From contig NZ_DASYTH010000474.1 in assembly GCF_036002505.1 (NCBI RefSeq), forward strand, positions 32,760 through 96,759: a DNA stretch of 64,000 bases, read 5' to 3'. Origin of the DNA: DASYTH01 sp036002505 (GTDB lineage Bacteria; Actinomycetota; Actinomycetes; Mycobacteriales; Pseudonocardiaceae). Position 1 is the first letter of the stretch. Each line of letters starts with the position of its first letter. Below the pieces are notes generated by a model, which saw only the letters and a program-made list of their open reading frames with translations, made no database searches and was not told the origin of the DNA. Both the position numbers and the translations under genes were made by a program. Below, in pieces: positions 1-8,864 of this stretch.

Positions 1-228
1 GGCCGCCCACTCCACGACGGCGGTGGCGTCGTCGAGGCCGGTGACCGGCGCGGCGAGCACGACGAGGCCGGCGCGCGTGCACAACGCGCGGCAGAGCGGG
101 TCGACCTCGTCGACGTTGCCGTCCAGCAGAACCAGCAGCGCGCGGTCCGGCGTGGACGGTTGGTGGACGCGGCCGCGCAGGGTGCCCGTGCGGCCACGGA
201 GGTGCACGTCGGCGACCCGGATGCTCAT
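1..228 (-). CDS. Partial alpha/beta-hydrolase-like protein (N-terminus)
   Basis: The reverse strand from the ATG at 228 stays open for all 76 codons to the window edge. The peptide begins MSIRVADVHLRG and contains a segment like ALLVLLDG followed by LCRALCTRAGLVVLAAP. This resembles the strand-loop-helix start of HSL/lipase-type alpha/beta hydrolases (oxyanion strand, then L-C-R-A-L-A). The expected HGGG oxyanion motif reads LLDGN, so activity is doubtful from what is visible. The gene is divergent from the LysR-esterase fusion 110 bp away, an arrangement typical of LysR regulators and their targets. The catalytic residues would lie outside the window, so the assignment is tentative. Confidence 0.5.
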   Translation of the reverse strand, partial: MSIRVADVHLRGRTGTLRGRVHQPSTPDRALLVLLDGNVDEVDPLCRALCTRAGLVVLAAPVTGLDDATAVVEWAA

Positions 229-338
229 GGTGGTGACGCTCGCACCCGGTCCGTGCCGAAGGGAAAGGCCGAGTGCGTATGGCCGTGGTGCGCGGCCGGC
301 ATGACCGCGGCGCACCGGGTTGGGCCAGAATCGGCGGC

Positions 339-1568
339 ATGGACGAGGGGATGGGGAAGGTGCTGGCACTGCCGCAGGCGCCGGACGCGATCGAGCTGCG
401 GCACCTGCGGGCGTTCGTGGCGGTGGCCGACGAGCTCAACTTCGGGCGGGCCGCGGCCCGGCTCTACCTGTCCCAACCGGCGCTGAGCCGGCAGATCCGC
501 GCGCTGGAGCGGCTGGTCGGCTGCGCACTGCTGCGCCGGTCAACGCACCGGGTCGAGCTGACGCTGGCCGGCGAGGCGCTGCTGGACCGCACCCGGAAAC
601 TGCTCAGCGGCGTGGACGAGGCGATCTCGGCGACCCGCTCGGTGGGCGGCGAGCTGGCCGGCCGGATGGCCCGGATGTGGGAGCCGTTCGCCGAGTTCGC
701 CGCCGCCGATGAGGACCTGCAGAACCTGCGCACCGCCACCGAGGACATGCACGGCCAGTTCCCGCAACTCGACGACGTGGACGTGCGCCCGGTCAACGCC
801 GGCGGGGTCCCGTCGCTGCTGCTCACACCGCAGCCGGAACGCCCGCTCGGGCTGCTCTACCTGCACGGCGGCGGCTATGTCACCGGTTCCGCGTTCGGCT
901 ACCGGCACCTGGCCGGCGCGCTCGCGGCCGCCGCCTCCGCCGCGACCCTGCTGCCCGAGTACCGCCTCGCCCCCGAGCACCCGTTCCCGGCCGCGCTCGA
1001 GGACGTGCTGCGCGCCTACGTCTGGCTGCTCGACGGCGGCACCGACCCGGCGACGCTGGCCGTGGCCGGCGACTCCGCGGCCGGCGGGCTGGTGCTCTCC
1101 CTGCTGCTCAGCCTGAAGCAGCAGGACCTGCCGCAACCGGGGTGCGCGCTGCTGCTGTGCCCGTGGGTCGACCTCACCTGCGAGTTGCTCGGCAAGGCCA
1201 AACCCGATCAGGTCGTGGTGACGCCCGAGCAGGGCCGCCACTTCGCCGGGCTCTACCTCAACGGCCACCCCGCCGACGACCCGCTGGTCAGCCCCCTGAC
1301 CGCGGACCTCACCGGCCTGCCGCCCCTGCTCGTCCAGGCCGCCACCGGCGACACCACCCTCGAGGAGGCCCACCAGCTCGTCGACCGCGCCCGCGCCCAC
1401 GGCGTCGAGGCCCGCATCGAGCTCTACCCCGTTCCCACCCACGACTTCCACGTCTTCTGGTCCTTCCTCCCCGAAGCCCGCGAAGCCCTTCACCAGGCCG
1501 GCAAATTCGCCCAGGACACCACCCGCACCGACGACCGGCGCACCTCGCGCACCGGCGGTGACCCCTGA
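339..1568 (+). CDS. LysR-type DNA-binding domain fused to HSL-family esterase
   Basis: A single uninterrupted frame of 409 aa. Residues about 17-80 are a LysR winged helix (IELRHLRAFVAVAD, LSQPALSRQIRALE, LTLAGEALL). Instead of the periplasmic-binding-like sensor domain, the protein continues from about residue 90 as an alpha/beta hydrolase of the hormone-sensitive-lipase family: HGGGY oxyanion motif, YRLAPEHPFPAA, nucleophile motif GDSAAGG and a C-terminal THDFHVF histidine. The usual acid motif (D-x-L-x-D-E) reads TTLEEA, so the Asp is unclear. The start is the ATG at 339; an upstream in-frame ATG at 273 lacks a better ribosome site. It is either a real regulator-esterase chimera or a deletion fusion of two neighbours. 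Confidence 0.85.
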   Translation: MDEGMGKVLALPQAPDAIELRHLRAFVAVADELNFGRAAARLYLSQPALSRQIRALERLVGCALLRRSTHRVELTLAGEALLDRTRKLLSGVDEAISATRSVGGELAGRMARMWEPFAEFAAADEDLQNLRTATEDMHGQFPQLDDVDVRPVNAGGVPSLLLTPQPERPLGLLYLHGGGYVTGSAFGYRHLAGALAAAASAATLLPEYRLAPEHPFPAALEDVLRAYVWLLDGGTDPATLAVAGDSAAGGLVLSLLLSLKQQDLPQPGCALLLCPWVDLTCELLGKAKPDQVVVTPEQGRHFAGLYLNGHPADDPLVSPLTADLTGLPPLLVQAATGDTTLEEAHQLVDRARAHGVEARIELYPVPTHDFHVFWSFLPEAREALHQAGKFAQDTTRTDDRRTSRTGGDP

Positions 1569-1580
1569 CACCGGCCATAC

Positions 1581-4331
1581 CTACGCCGGCGGCGGTTCAA
1601 TATCACACTCAACCCATTGTTTCCGCTCGCCTGAAACGTTTGCCGCACACGCCAACGTATCCGGATGGCTGTCGCCCCGAACCCGCATGGACCTGCCGAG
1701 AACAGATCTGAACTCCACCGTCGCCTCGTCATTCTGACCTAGCATTGCCAGATCCACGGCAAGGTTGTGCTCAGCACACAACGTATACGGGTGCTCTTCC
1801 CCAAGAACACGCCGCAACTTCCCCGCCGCTTCCTTATCCTGCCGCTGCGCCCCATGCACGTCCCCCAGCGCACGAAGAACCGAAGCCCAGTTGACCGCAA
1901 CGGCAAGCGTCATGGGATGTTCCTCCCCGAAAAGCTCGGCGCATCCACCAAACAGTTTTGGCGCCTCCACCGCCGCCGTCCCCAGGTCCCGTACCGCCAG
2001 CCGCGCATTAACCAGTGAGATCCCGGCCGCCAACGTATGCTCGTGCCGCGCTCCGAACCAGGTGTTGAGATCTTCGCGGTTCTGCTCGGCAAGCTGGGCC
2101 GCGTCCCACGCATCGCCCAGCTTCCGCAATGCCATCACCTCGGTCCGGACCGCCAGCAGCACGCCGTGATGGTTCTCGCCGACCACGGTCCGGTAAGCGG
2201 GTAGGACTGCCCGGACCTCGTTCCGTGCATCGGCGTATCGGCCCAGCCCGAACAGGTCGCGAGCGAGATTGCTCCTGGCGAACAGGGTGCGTGGATCTTG
2301 CGCACCGCGGATGGCCGTTCGCCACCGGACGATTTCCTTGTCTATGTCGTATGCCTCGTCGAATCGACCAAGCAGCCGGTAGCTCACCGCGATGTTGCTG
2401 TGGATCGTCCGAATACGGTCCTCGTCATCATCGTCGTTTCGTAGTCGCCGAAGGCTGGCCTTGTCAACGGTCAGCGCCCGGCCGTACTCGCCGGAGATTC
2501 TCAGATCGGCGGCCCGGTTCTTTTCCAGGTCGGCAATGTACTCTTGCTGCGGCCCGAACTCGGGATGACTGTCCAGGTACTCGAGCGCATCCAGGGTCAC
2601 CTGCTTCGCGGCCGCGTAGTCTCCCAGCATCCGCAGTACATTGCCCAGGTGGTGCCGCACCAGAACGTAGAAATGGTGATCGGCGTCGGACGACCCGCCA
2701 CTCGGGCTCGCGGAGACCAACCTTTCCCCGAGTGCCCTGCTCTCCTGGTAGTGACCGATCCGGAACAGGTACCGAACCTGGTCGAGCGCGACCCGGCGGA
2801 CCTCGAACTCCGTGGCGGTGGCCAGATCCGCGGCGATGACATGCGGGCTCACCTCGGCATAGTGACCCCAGAACCGGGAGTCGTCCGGCTCACCAGGATT
2901 CGCGGCGGCGAGAATCGCCTGGATGTTCGCGCGGCCTCGGGCCAGCCGTATCTCGCCGAGCCAGTCTTTCAGGACCCGCTGGAAGACGCGATGGACCTGG
3001 ATACGAACCGGATCCCCGTCGATCACCGCGACCAGACCGTGCCGGCGTAGGTCCTTCACCGCCGAGTTCAAGGTCGGAGCGTGTCGCACCACCTCGCGCA
3101 GCGGCGACGTCACCGTGCCCTGGCGGCCGCTGCGCAGCAGGGCCAGCGACAAGGGCTCGGCACCCACCCAAGCGAACAGCTCCAGGAGCTGAGCCGCGGC
3201 CGGGGCGCTGTCCGCGAGTTGGGTGAACGCGACGTTGAGAAATCCCGGCACGGTCGCCGGGTAGCTCCTCGCCTTGCCGCGCGGGTCGGACAGAACAGCC
3301 TGCAGCTGCTGGTCGAGATCGTCAAGAAAGGCACCGACCGGGACACCGGTGGCCAGATGCAGCGCGACCTGATCCACCGCCAGCGGCAGATCGCCTAACT
3401 TCTCGGCGACCAGCTCCGCGTCGGCGGCACCGAGGTGGGCACGGTCCCGCAACAGCCGAACGCTTTCCTCGCGCCGGAATACGCCGACCTCCAGATGTGA
3501 GCCGTGGTAGGTCCAGTCCGGGTCGCGCGACGTGATCAGGACGCGGCCGGGCCCGAGGGTGGTCAGCGGCGGCAGCCGGCTCGGCCTCCCCGCGTTGTCG
3601 AACACCAGGAGAAACCGCCGCTCGCCACGGGCCAGCGCGTCCAGGACCTGCGCCGGCGGGTGCTGCATGGCCTCGCTGCGAGGTAGGTGCAACCGGGTTC
3701 CCAACTCGGCCAGTGAGGCGCGCAGTTGCGACGGATGCTCGGCCGGGATCCACCAGACGAACTCGTACTGGTCCTGAAACCGGTGGAGGTACTCGATCGC
3801 GAGCTGGGTTTTCCCCACCCCACCGATCCCGTTGAGGGTGACCACTTGCGCGCCCGTTCGCAGAATCTCGTGAACCGTCTGGATCAGGTGCTCCCGGCCG
3901 ACGAAACGGATATTGCGCGCCGGCACGTCGCCGACGAGGTCCGCGGCCGGCGCCGGAGGTTCGACCAAAGCGTGCGGCGGGGCAGCCACGGCCGGGGACG
4001 GAGCACCCGGCGTGCCGGAAAAGGCGGGCAACCAGAGTTCGTGGAATCGTTTGACCTCGGATTCGACGTCCGGGCGATGAATCGCGAGCGCAGCGAGTTG
4101 ACGGACGACGCATTCGAGCTTGATCCACCCCGGCACCGCCTCACCGCGGAGCATCTGCCCGACGGTCTCGTGGCTCACCGTGTCCGGCAGATCGTTTCGC
4201 TGCCGAATCGCCGTACTGATCATGCGCATGCTCGGCATGCCGGCGGCCCGGTAGAGGTCGTGCAGTGCCAGCACCAGATCACGGGTTGGACCGGGCGGCA
4301 GGTCAGCCGGTCTCGGGACACCCTGCGCCAT
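1581..4331 (-). CDS. NB-ARC/TPR STAND protein, FxsT-like, with N-terminal HTH-like region
   Basis: A 916-aa protein. Residues 1-85 form a small helical region like the XRE-type domains placed before NB-ARC modules in actinomycetes (MISTAIRQRNDLPDTVSHETVGQMLRGE). An NB-ARC ATPase follows, with P-loop GIGGVGKTQ near residue 170, FLLVFDNA as Walker B region and GRVLITSRD as sensor. From about residue 540 to the end there are repeated ALGE/HPxTL tetratricopeptide units. The family matches the TPR proteins that accompany FxSxx-COOH peptide systems, and the window has such a system 6 kb away. It is convergent with the LysR-esterase gene (12 bp between stops) and divergent from the cyclase gene. It is probably a signal-sensing STAND switch; its ligand is unknown. 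Confidence 0.85.
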   Translation of the reverse strand: MAQGVPRPADLPPGPTRDLVLALHDLYRAAGMPSMRMISTAIRQRNDLPDTVSHETVGQMLRGEAVPGWIKLECVVRQLAALAIHRPDVESEVKRFHELWLPAFSGTPGAPSPAVAAPPHALVEPPAPAADLVGDVPARNIRFVGREHLIQTVHEILRTGAQVVTLNGIGGVGKTQLAIEYLHRFQDQYEFVWWIPAEHPSQLRASLAELGTRLHLPRSEAMQHPPAQVLDALARGERRFLLVFDNAGRPSRLPPLTTLGPGRVLITSRDPDWTYHGSHLEVGVFRREESVRLLRDRAHLGAADAELVAEKLGDLPLAVDQVALHLATGVPVGAFLDDLDQQLQAVLSDPRGKARSYPATVPGFLNVAFTQLADSAPAAAQLLELFAWVGAEPLSLALLRSGRQGTVTSPLREVVRHAPTLNSAVKDLRRHGLVAVIDGDPVRIQVHRVFQRVLKDWLGEIRLARGRANIQAILAAANPGEPDDSRFWGHYAEVSPHVIAADLATATEFEVRRVALDQVRYLFRIGHYQESRALGERLVSASPSGGSSDADHHFYVLVRHHLGNVLRMLGDYAAAKQVTLDALEYLDSHPEFGPQQEYIADLEKNRAADLRISGEYGRALTVDKASLRRLRNDDDDEDRIRTIHSNIAVSYRLLGRFDEAYDIDKEIVRWRTAIRGAQDPRTLFARSNLARDLFGLGRYADARNEVRAVLPAYRTVVGENHHGVLLAVRTEVMALRKLGDAWDAAQLAEQNREDLNTWFGARHEHTLAAGISLVNARLAVRDLGTAAVEAPKLFGGCAELFGEEHPMTLAVAVNWASVLRALGDVHGAQRQDKEAAGKLRRVLGEEHPYTLCAEHNLAVDLAMLGQNDEATVEFRSVLGRSMRVRGDSHPDTLACAANVSGERKQWVECDIEPPPA

Positions 4332-4365
4332 TCGTCACGCCCCTGATCCCGCGGCACGTCAGACG

Positions 4366-4411
4366 TTGTCAGATTGTGTCAGGTCAATCATGTCCCAACA
4401 ACGCCTGACAA
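4366..4411. promoter_or_regulatory. TGTCAG half-sites in divergent promoter region
   Basis: Between the NB-ARC gene and the cyclase gene, TTGTCAG (4366-4372), TTGTGTCAGG (4374-4383) and its inverse CCTGACAAG (4404-4412) form one direct and one inverted arrangement. The HTH-like N-terminus of the adjacent NB-ARC protein makes autoregulation conceivable. This is inferred from symmetry only. Confidence 0.3.
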
Positions 4412-4486
4412 GAAGTTACGTCAACTAATGTCCGGTACAGTCCATAGTTGATCCGCTTGGTTCATGGCTGGATAACAATTGACACC

Positions 4487-5089
4487 ATGGGCATCGACGG
4501 GGCGTTCGTGGAAAGCGGCGAGCTGCGGTACGGGCATGTCGTGGCCGTCGACATCGAGCGGTTCAGCAAGCTCACCGCCCGCGACCAGCGAGCGGCCCAA
4601 ATGCTGCTCGCCCGGGCACTGACTCGGGCCGCCGCGGCGGCCGGCCTCGCCCGAGAGGGCTGGTACCGCCAGCCGACCGGCGACGGGGAACTGGCGGTGC
4701 TGCCGGCCGACACGGATGTCGCGTTGGTCGTCGCCAACTTCACAGATCACCTCGTGCGGGCGTTGCGCCGGCTGCGGGCCGATACCCGGGCACACCCGAA
4801 GCTGCGGCTGCGCATGGCCATCCATCACGGACCGCTGGCCGGCGGGCTGTTCGGCCCGGTCGGCCCGGCGCTGGTGGTTACCTGCCGGCTGCTGGACTCC
4901 AGACCGGCCAGGGCGGCGCTGGCCGGCAACCCCGACTGCGACCTGGTCTTGATCGTCTCGCGGCAGCTATACCAGGACGTCGTGGTCAGCGGGTTCCGCG
5001 GTTTGGTGTCGGATCGGTTCCAACCCATGCGAACCACGGTCAAGGGCACCACCTACGCGGGATACTTCTGCCTCGGTTCACCCAAGTAG
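4487..5089 (+). CDS. Class III nucleotidyl cyclase-like protein
   Basis: A 200-aa soluble protein made of one class III adenylate/guanylate cyclase fold. Visible marks are VVAVDIERFSKL (first metal Asp), the GDGE hairpin (second metal Asp), LRMAIHHGPL and VVTCRLLDS with the conserved Arg. The Asn that normally precedes this Arg by four residues is Val, so catalysis may be altered. The ATG at 4487 begins the conserved part; a TTG at 4448 is also in frame. Stand-alone cyclase domains like this sit beside STAND/TPR genes in actinomycete conflict-type loci, where they are predicted to make a nucleotide signal. The gene is followed by a decayed duplicate of itself and then by a STAND protein on the same strand. 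Confidence 0.75.
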   Translation: MGIDGAFVESGELRYGHVVAVDIERFSKLTARDQRAAQMLLARALTRAAAAAGLAREGWYRQPTGDGELAVLPADTDVALVVANFTDHLVRALRRLRADTRAHPKLRLRMAIHHGPLAGGLFGPVGPALVVTCRLLDSRPARAALAGNPDCDLVLIVSRQLYQDVVVSGFRGLVSDRFQPMRTTVKGTTYAGYFCLGSPK

Positions 5090-5624
5090 GTGATTGCGGC
5101 TCACCACTCCGAATGTCGGTGTTTCACGATCGTATCGGAGCCCGGCGCGTTCTTGAGCAATAACGTGAGAAATCAGGCGTGGGTTTCGATTGGGGAGAGC
5201 GTGCTGAACCCAAACCATCGCGGCCACCAGGCTGGGACCAGTACCGCCAGCCGCACGGAGACGGAGAACTGGCCACCCTGCCGTCGACACCGATGTCGCC
5301 CGGATGGCCGTGAGCTTCCCTCCGCATGGCCATCCACCCTGGGCCGCTGAGCGGCGGGGGGCGGTTCCACGGGTTGGTGTCGGAACGATTCCGACCTACG
5401 CGAACAGCCATCAAGGCGGCACCGATGCGGGATACTTGTGCCTCGGTTCACCCAAGTGGGCGGCTGTGCCTCACCCATCCTCCACCGAGGCTCGCGTGAG
5501 GTTCAGGCGCTGTCGATTCGAATGACAGGGGGACTGCTCGGGCGGCAGGTAACGCCTTCGAGCTGATGAGCGACCCGCCCACTGCGTCGGGTAGGCTGCG
5601 CCGCCGTTGAGCGAGGTGAGAACG
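5090..5624. other. Intergenic region with cyclase relic and leader of the STAND gene
   Basis: The stretch of about 535 bases between the cyclase stop and the next start holds the decayed cyclase copy at 5236-5475. After it, a possible -10 element TAGGCT lies at 5592-5597 and a ribosome site GAGGTGAG at 5613-5620 precedes the STAND gene. No further intact ORF with coding character was seen. Confidence 0.5.
5236..5475 (+). pseudogene. Decayed partial copy of the nucleotidyl cyclase gene
   Basis: Three blocks reproduce the upstream cyclase gene in order. The block at 5241-5299 matches the GDGE region (gtaccgccagccg, then gacggagaactgg). The block near 5323-5345 matches the LRMAIHH region (ccgcatggccatcca). 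The block at 5365-5475 matches the 3' end, including gtgtcgga and cctcggttcacccaagt, and continues past the stop codon of the parent. Stretches between the blocks are missing and the frame is broken, with the stop replaced. This is a tandem duplication that has decayed by deletion. Confidence 0.8.
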
Positions 5625-8600
5625 TTGACGAGCGAAGCGAGCCGTCGGGAGCCGTCAACGGCTCCCCGGCGCGGACTGTCCATCAAGGACAAATCACGGC
5701 TGATGGATGCGGTCAATGCGGTAATGGCCGATCCGAACCGGCGCCAGCGTGTAATCGAGCAGTTGCGCGAAGAATACGGCGCGGCATTCGACGAGGGACC
5801 GGCCGGTCACGACAACTGGACAATTGTCGACACCTGCATTGAGCTCGGCGTGGTTGCCGAACTGGTGACCGTCCTGAGGTTCGTCGGCGAGGAATCAGCG
5901 CAATGGCGTCGGCTCGACGCGCTCGTGCAGGAGTTGTTTCCCTCGGTCATCGACGACGAGCTCGACCAGTTGGTACGGGCGAACCTGGACAGCGTCCCCC
6001 GGGAGACGGCCAAGATCGCGATCCGGCATCATGCGTTCAGGTCGTACCGATCGCTCGCGCCGGAAGATCCCGGCACGGCGGTTGACGTCTACGAACGGCT
6101 TCGTACCCAAGCCGACCCGTTCCCGCTGCTGAGCTATCTCGAGGTCATCACCCACGACCTCGAGGACCGCTACGCGGTCGTGGAACTGCACCGCCTGATC
6201 GATGACTTGGCACTTCGGTCCGGCCTGACCAAGCGTGTACGCACGCTGTGCCGATCGCTCCAACCAGCTCAGCCCACCACGCCGGAGCAGCCGATCGGCG
6301 AGCACAGAGAAGGTCTTGATGACGATGACAGCGCTGGAGGCGACGTGAAGTCGCCAGACGTGAAGAGCGACCAGTCCGTACGCACCCAACCCGTCCCGCC
6401 CGACGTGTGGGGTGGGGTGCCGCCTCGGAACAGCAACTTCACCGGGCGCGAGGACCTTCTCCAGCAACTCCGTGACACGCTGGCGCAGCACACTCAGTCC
6501 GCCCTCGTTCCGCAACCGCTGCACGGCCTGGGGGGCATCGGCAAGAGTCAGACCGCGGTGGAGTTCGCTTACCGGAACCAGTTCGACTACGAGCTGGTCT
6601 GGTGGGTGCAGGCGGACGACGAGCCATCGATCCGGCGTTCGCTGACCTCGCTCGCCCGGCGGCTCGGGCTGGCCGAAAGCACGGACGTCGACGAGAACGT
6701 CGACCGGGTGCTCGACGCCCTGCGGGTGGGCATTCCCCACCGGAACTGGCTGCTGATCTACGACAACGCCCCCGAACCGTCAGCGGTGCAGCGGTACCTG
6801 CCGAACGGTCCCGGGCAGGTGCTTGTGACCTCACGCAGCCGAAGCTGGTCCGGGGTGCCCACCGCCATCGAGATCGACGTCTTCACTCCCCAGGAGAGCG
6901 TCGCGCTGCTCCAGAAACGATGGTCGGGCCTGACCGAGGAATGGGCGCTGACCCTGGCCGAGGAACTGGGGCACCTGCCCCTCGCGCTCGAGCAGGCGGT
7001 TTCGGTGCACGAGCAGACGGGGATGCCGCTGGCCGACTATCTGCGTGCGCTCGAAAGCAGCCCGCGGATCATCCTGGACGAGGGCATGCCGGCCAACTAC
7101 CCGCGCACGGTGGCCGCCGCGCTCGAACTCGCCTACGACAGCGTCAAGGCGAGTTCCCCGGCTGCGGCGTACCTGCTGCAGTTGTGTGCCTTCATCAGCT
7201 CGCAGCCGATCGCGATCCCACTGCTGATCCGGGGGCGCAGTGCGCAGCCGAACAGCGAGCTGCAGGACGACATCCTGATGCGCCGCGCGATACGTGAGCT
7301 AGGGCGCTATGCTCTGGTGCAACTCGATCCCGGTCGCGACTTCATCCGGGTACACAGCCTGATCCGTGCCGTGCTGCGAGACAGCATTCCCACCGACGAG
7401 CGGGCCGCGGTCCAGCAGACCGCCCACGCCATGCTGGCCGCCGCCAACTCGGGAACGCCCGACGAGCCGGCAACGTGGCCCCGGCATGCCCAGATCGCTC
7501 CGCACGTGGTACCTGCCGGCATGATCCTGTCATTGGAGCGCGGTGTTCGGCAGGTCGTACTGGATCAGATCCGCTATCACTTCGCCATCGGCGATTACAC
7601 CACCAGCGTCGACCTCGGCCAGGCCACGGTCGACTCGTGGCGGGCCAGTTGCGGGCCTGATGACGAATACACCCTGCTCGCAGCGCGGCACGTGGCCAAC
7701 TCCATGCGCGTGCTCGGCAAGTACAAGGATGCCCGCGAACTCAATCAGGACACGCTGGACCGGTTGACCAGTTCCTTGGGCGCGGACCACGAGCACACCC
7801 TGCTCACGCGCCAGGACCTCGCGGCGAACCTGCGCGTGGCCGGAAGGTTCCATGAGGCGCTCGAGCTCGACCTGCACAACCTGGACCGGCATCGCGCTGT
7901 CCTCGGGGAACGGGATCCGGATACGCTCCGGGCGCTCAGTAACCTGGCCCTGAACTACCGCATTCTCGGGGATTTCCGCAAGGCATTCGAGCTCGACGAC
8001 GAGAACGTCGGCTTGCGGCGGGAGATCTATGGAGAAGACCATACCCGAACGCTGTTCTCCTACGTTTGCCTGATCCGAGACCTCTACGCGCTGGGAAATT
8101 TCCAGCGCGGGCTGGCGCTCGCCCGCGAGAAGATACCCATCCACGAACAGAAACTACCCGCCAACCACGCCGACCTGCTGCTGGCCAAACGCAATCTGGC
8201 AATCCTGCTGCGAAAGGCCGGGCACAACAACGAGGCACTGCAGCAGTCGGTGGAGCTCTATGACGCTTGCCGGAGCAAGTTCGGCCGCCACCACGAACAC
8301 ACGCTGTCGGCCATGATGACCTTGAGCAACGCCCACCGGGTGACCGGTGACCTGGCCGCGGCGCTCAAGATCGGCCAGGAGGCGCTCACCTGGTACCGCG
8401 ACGTGCTCGGTGAGGAGCACGCCTTCACCCTGGGTTGCCAGATCAACGTCGCCATCGCGTTGCGGCTCCTCGACCGGAAACCCGAGGCGGACGCCCTCAA
8501 CGACGAGGCCCTGGCCAAGCTGCTCGCCTTGCTCGGTGAGGATCACCCGTACACCTTGTGCGCCACCAACACGAAGGCCAACAGTCTGGCCGCGGAAGGC

Positions 8601-8864
8601 CGGGTGGAGGAGGCCAGGGTGCTCGGCGAGCAGACCCTCGCCCGCTCGCGGGTGGTCCGCGGCGAGCATCACCCCATCACCTTGGGCTGCGCGATCAACC
8701 TCGCCTTCGACCTCGAGAAGGAAGGCAACCTGGTTGATGCCAACAGGCTGCGCAGGGACACCCTCGACCAGTTGGGTGTGCAGCTCGGTACCGATCATCC
8801 GGAGACGATGAACGCCGGGGTCTACCGCCGCATCGAGTCCGATGTCGAGGTTCCGGCAATGTAG
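5625..8864 (+). CDS. NB-ARC/TPR STAND protein with N-terminal effector-associated-like helices (FxsT-like)
   Basis: About 1079 aa. The first 230 residues hold two helical blocks with the look of effector-associated domains (SIKDKSRLMDAV, then a block with LLSYLEVITHDLED), followed by an acidic linker. The NB-ARC ATPase begins with the P-loop GLGGIGKSQ near residue 302 and has LLIYDNA and GQVLVTSRS. The C-terminal third is a long run of TPR units of the type LGEEHAFTLGCQINVA. A TTG start at 5625 is favoured because GAGGTGAG lies four bases upstream; a TTG at 5607 is the alternative. It is a paralogue of the minus-strand NB-ARC gene and converges on the HEXXH gene with a 43-bp overlap of coding ends. 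It likely recruits or senses through the N-terminal helices. Confidence 0.85.
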   Translation: MTSEASRREPSTAPRRGLSIKDKSRLMDAVNAVMADPNRRQRVIEQLREEYGAAFDEGPAGHDNWTIVDTCIELGVVAELVTVLRFVGEESAQWRRLDALVQELFPSVIDDELDQLVRANLDSVPRETAKIAIRHHAFRSYRSLAPEDPGTAVDVYERLRTQADPFPLLSYLEVITHDLEDRYAVVELHRLIDDLALRSGLTKRVRTLCRSLQPAQPTTPEQPIGEHREGLDDDDSAGGDVKSPDVKSDQSVRTQPVPPDVWGGVPPRNSNFTGREDLLQQLRDTLAQHTQSALVPQPLHGLGGIGKSQTAVEFAYRNQFDYELVWWVQADDEPSIRRSLTSLARRLGLAESTDVDENVDRVLDALRVGIPHRNWLLIYDNAPEPSAVQRYLPNGPGQVLVTSRSRSWSGVPTAIEIDVFTPQESVALLQKRWSGLTEEWALTLAEELGHLPLALEQAVSVHEQTGMPLADYLRALESSPRIILDEGMPANYPRTVAAALELAYDSVKASSPAAAYLLQLCAFISSQPIAIPLLIRGRSAQPNSELQDDILMRRAIRELGRYALVQLDPGRDFIRVHSLIRAVLRDSIPTDERAAVQQTAHAMLAAANSGTPDEPATWPRHAQIAPHVVPAGMILSLERGVRQVVLDQIRYHFAIGDYTTSVDLGQATVDSWRASCGPDDEYTLLAARHVANSMRVLGKYKDARELNQDTLDRLTSSLGADHEHTLLTRQDLAANLRVAGRFHEALELDLHNLDRHRAVLGERDPDTLRALSNLALNYRILGDFRKAFELDDENVGLRREIYGEDHTRTLFSYVCLIRDLYALGNFQRGLALAREKIPIHEQKLPANHADLLLAKRNLAILLRKAGHNNEALQQSVELYDACRSKFGRHHEHTLSAMMTLSNAHRVTGDLAAALKIGQEALTWYRDVLGEEHAFTLGCQINVAIALRLLDRKPEADALNDEALAKLLALLGEDHPYTLCATNTKANSLAAEGRVEEARVLGEQTLARSRVVRGEHHPITLGCAINLAFDLEKEGNLVDANRLRRDTLDQLGVQLGTDHPETMNAGVYRRIESDVEVPAM

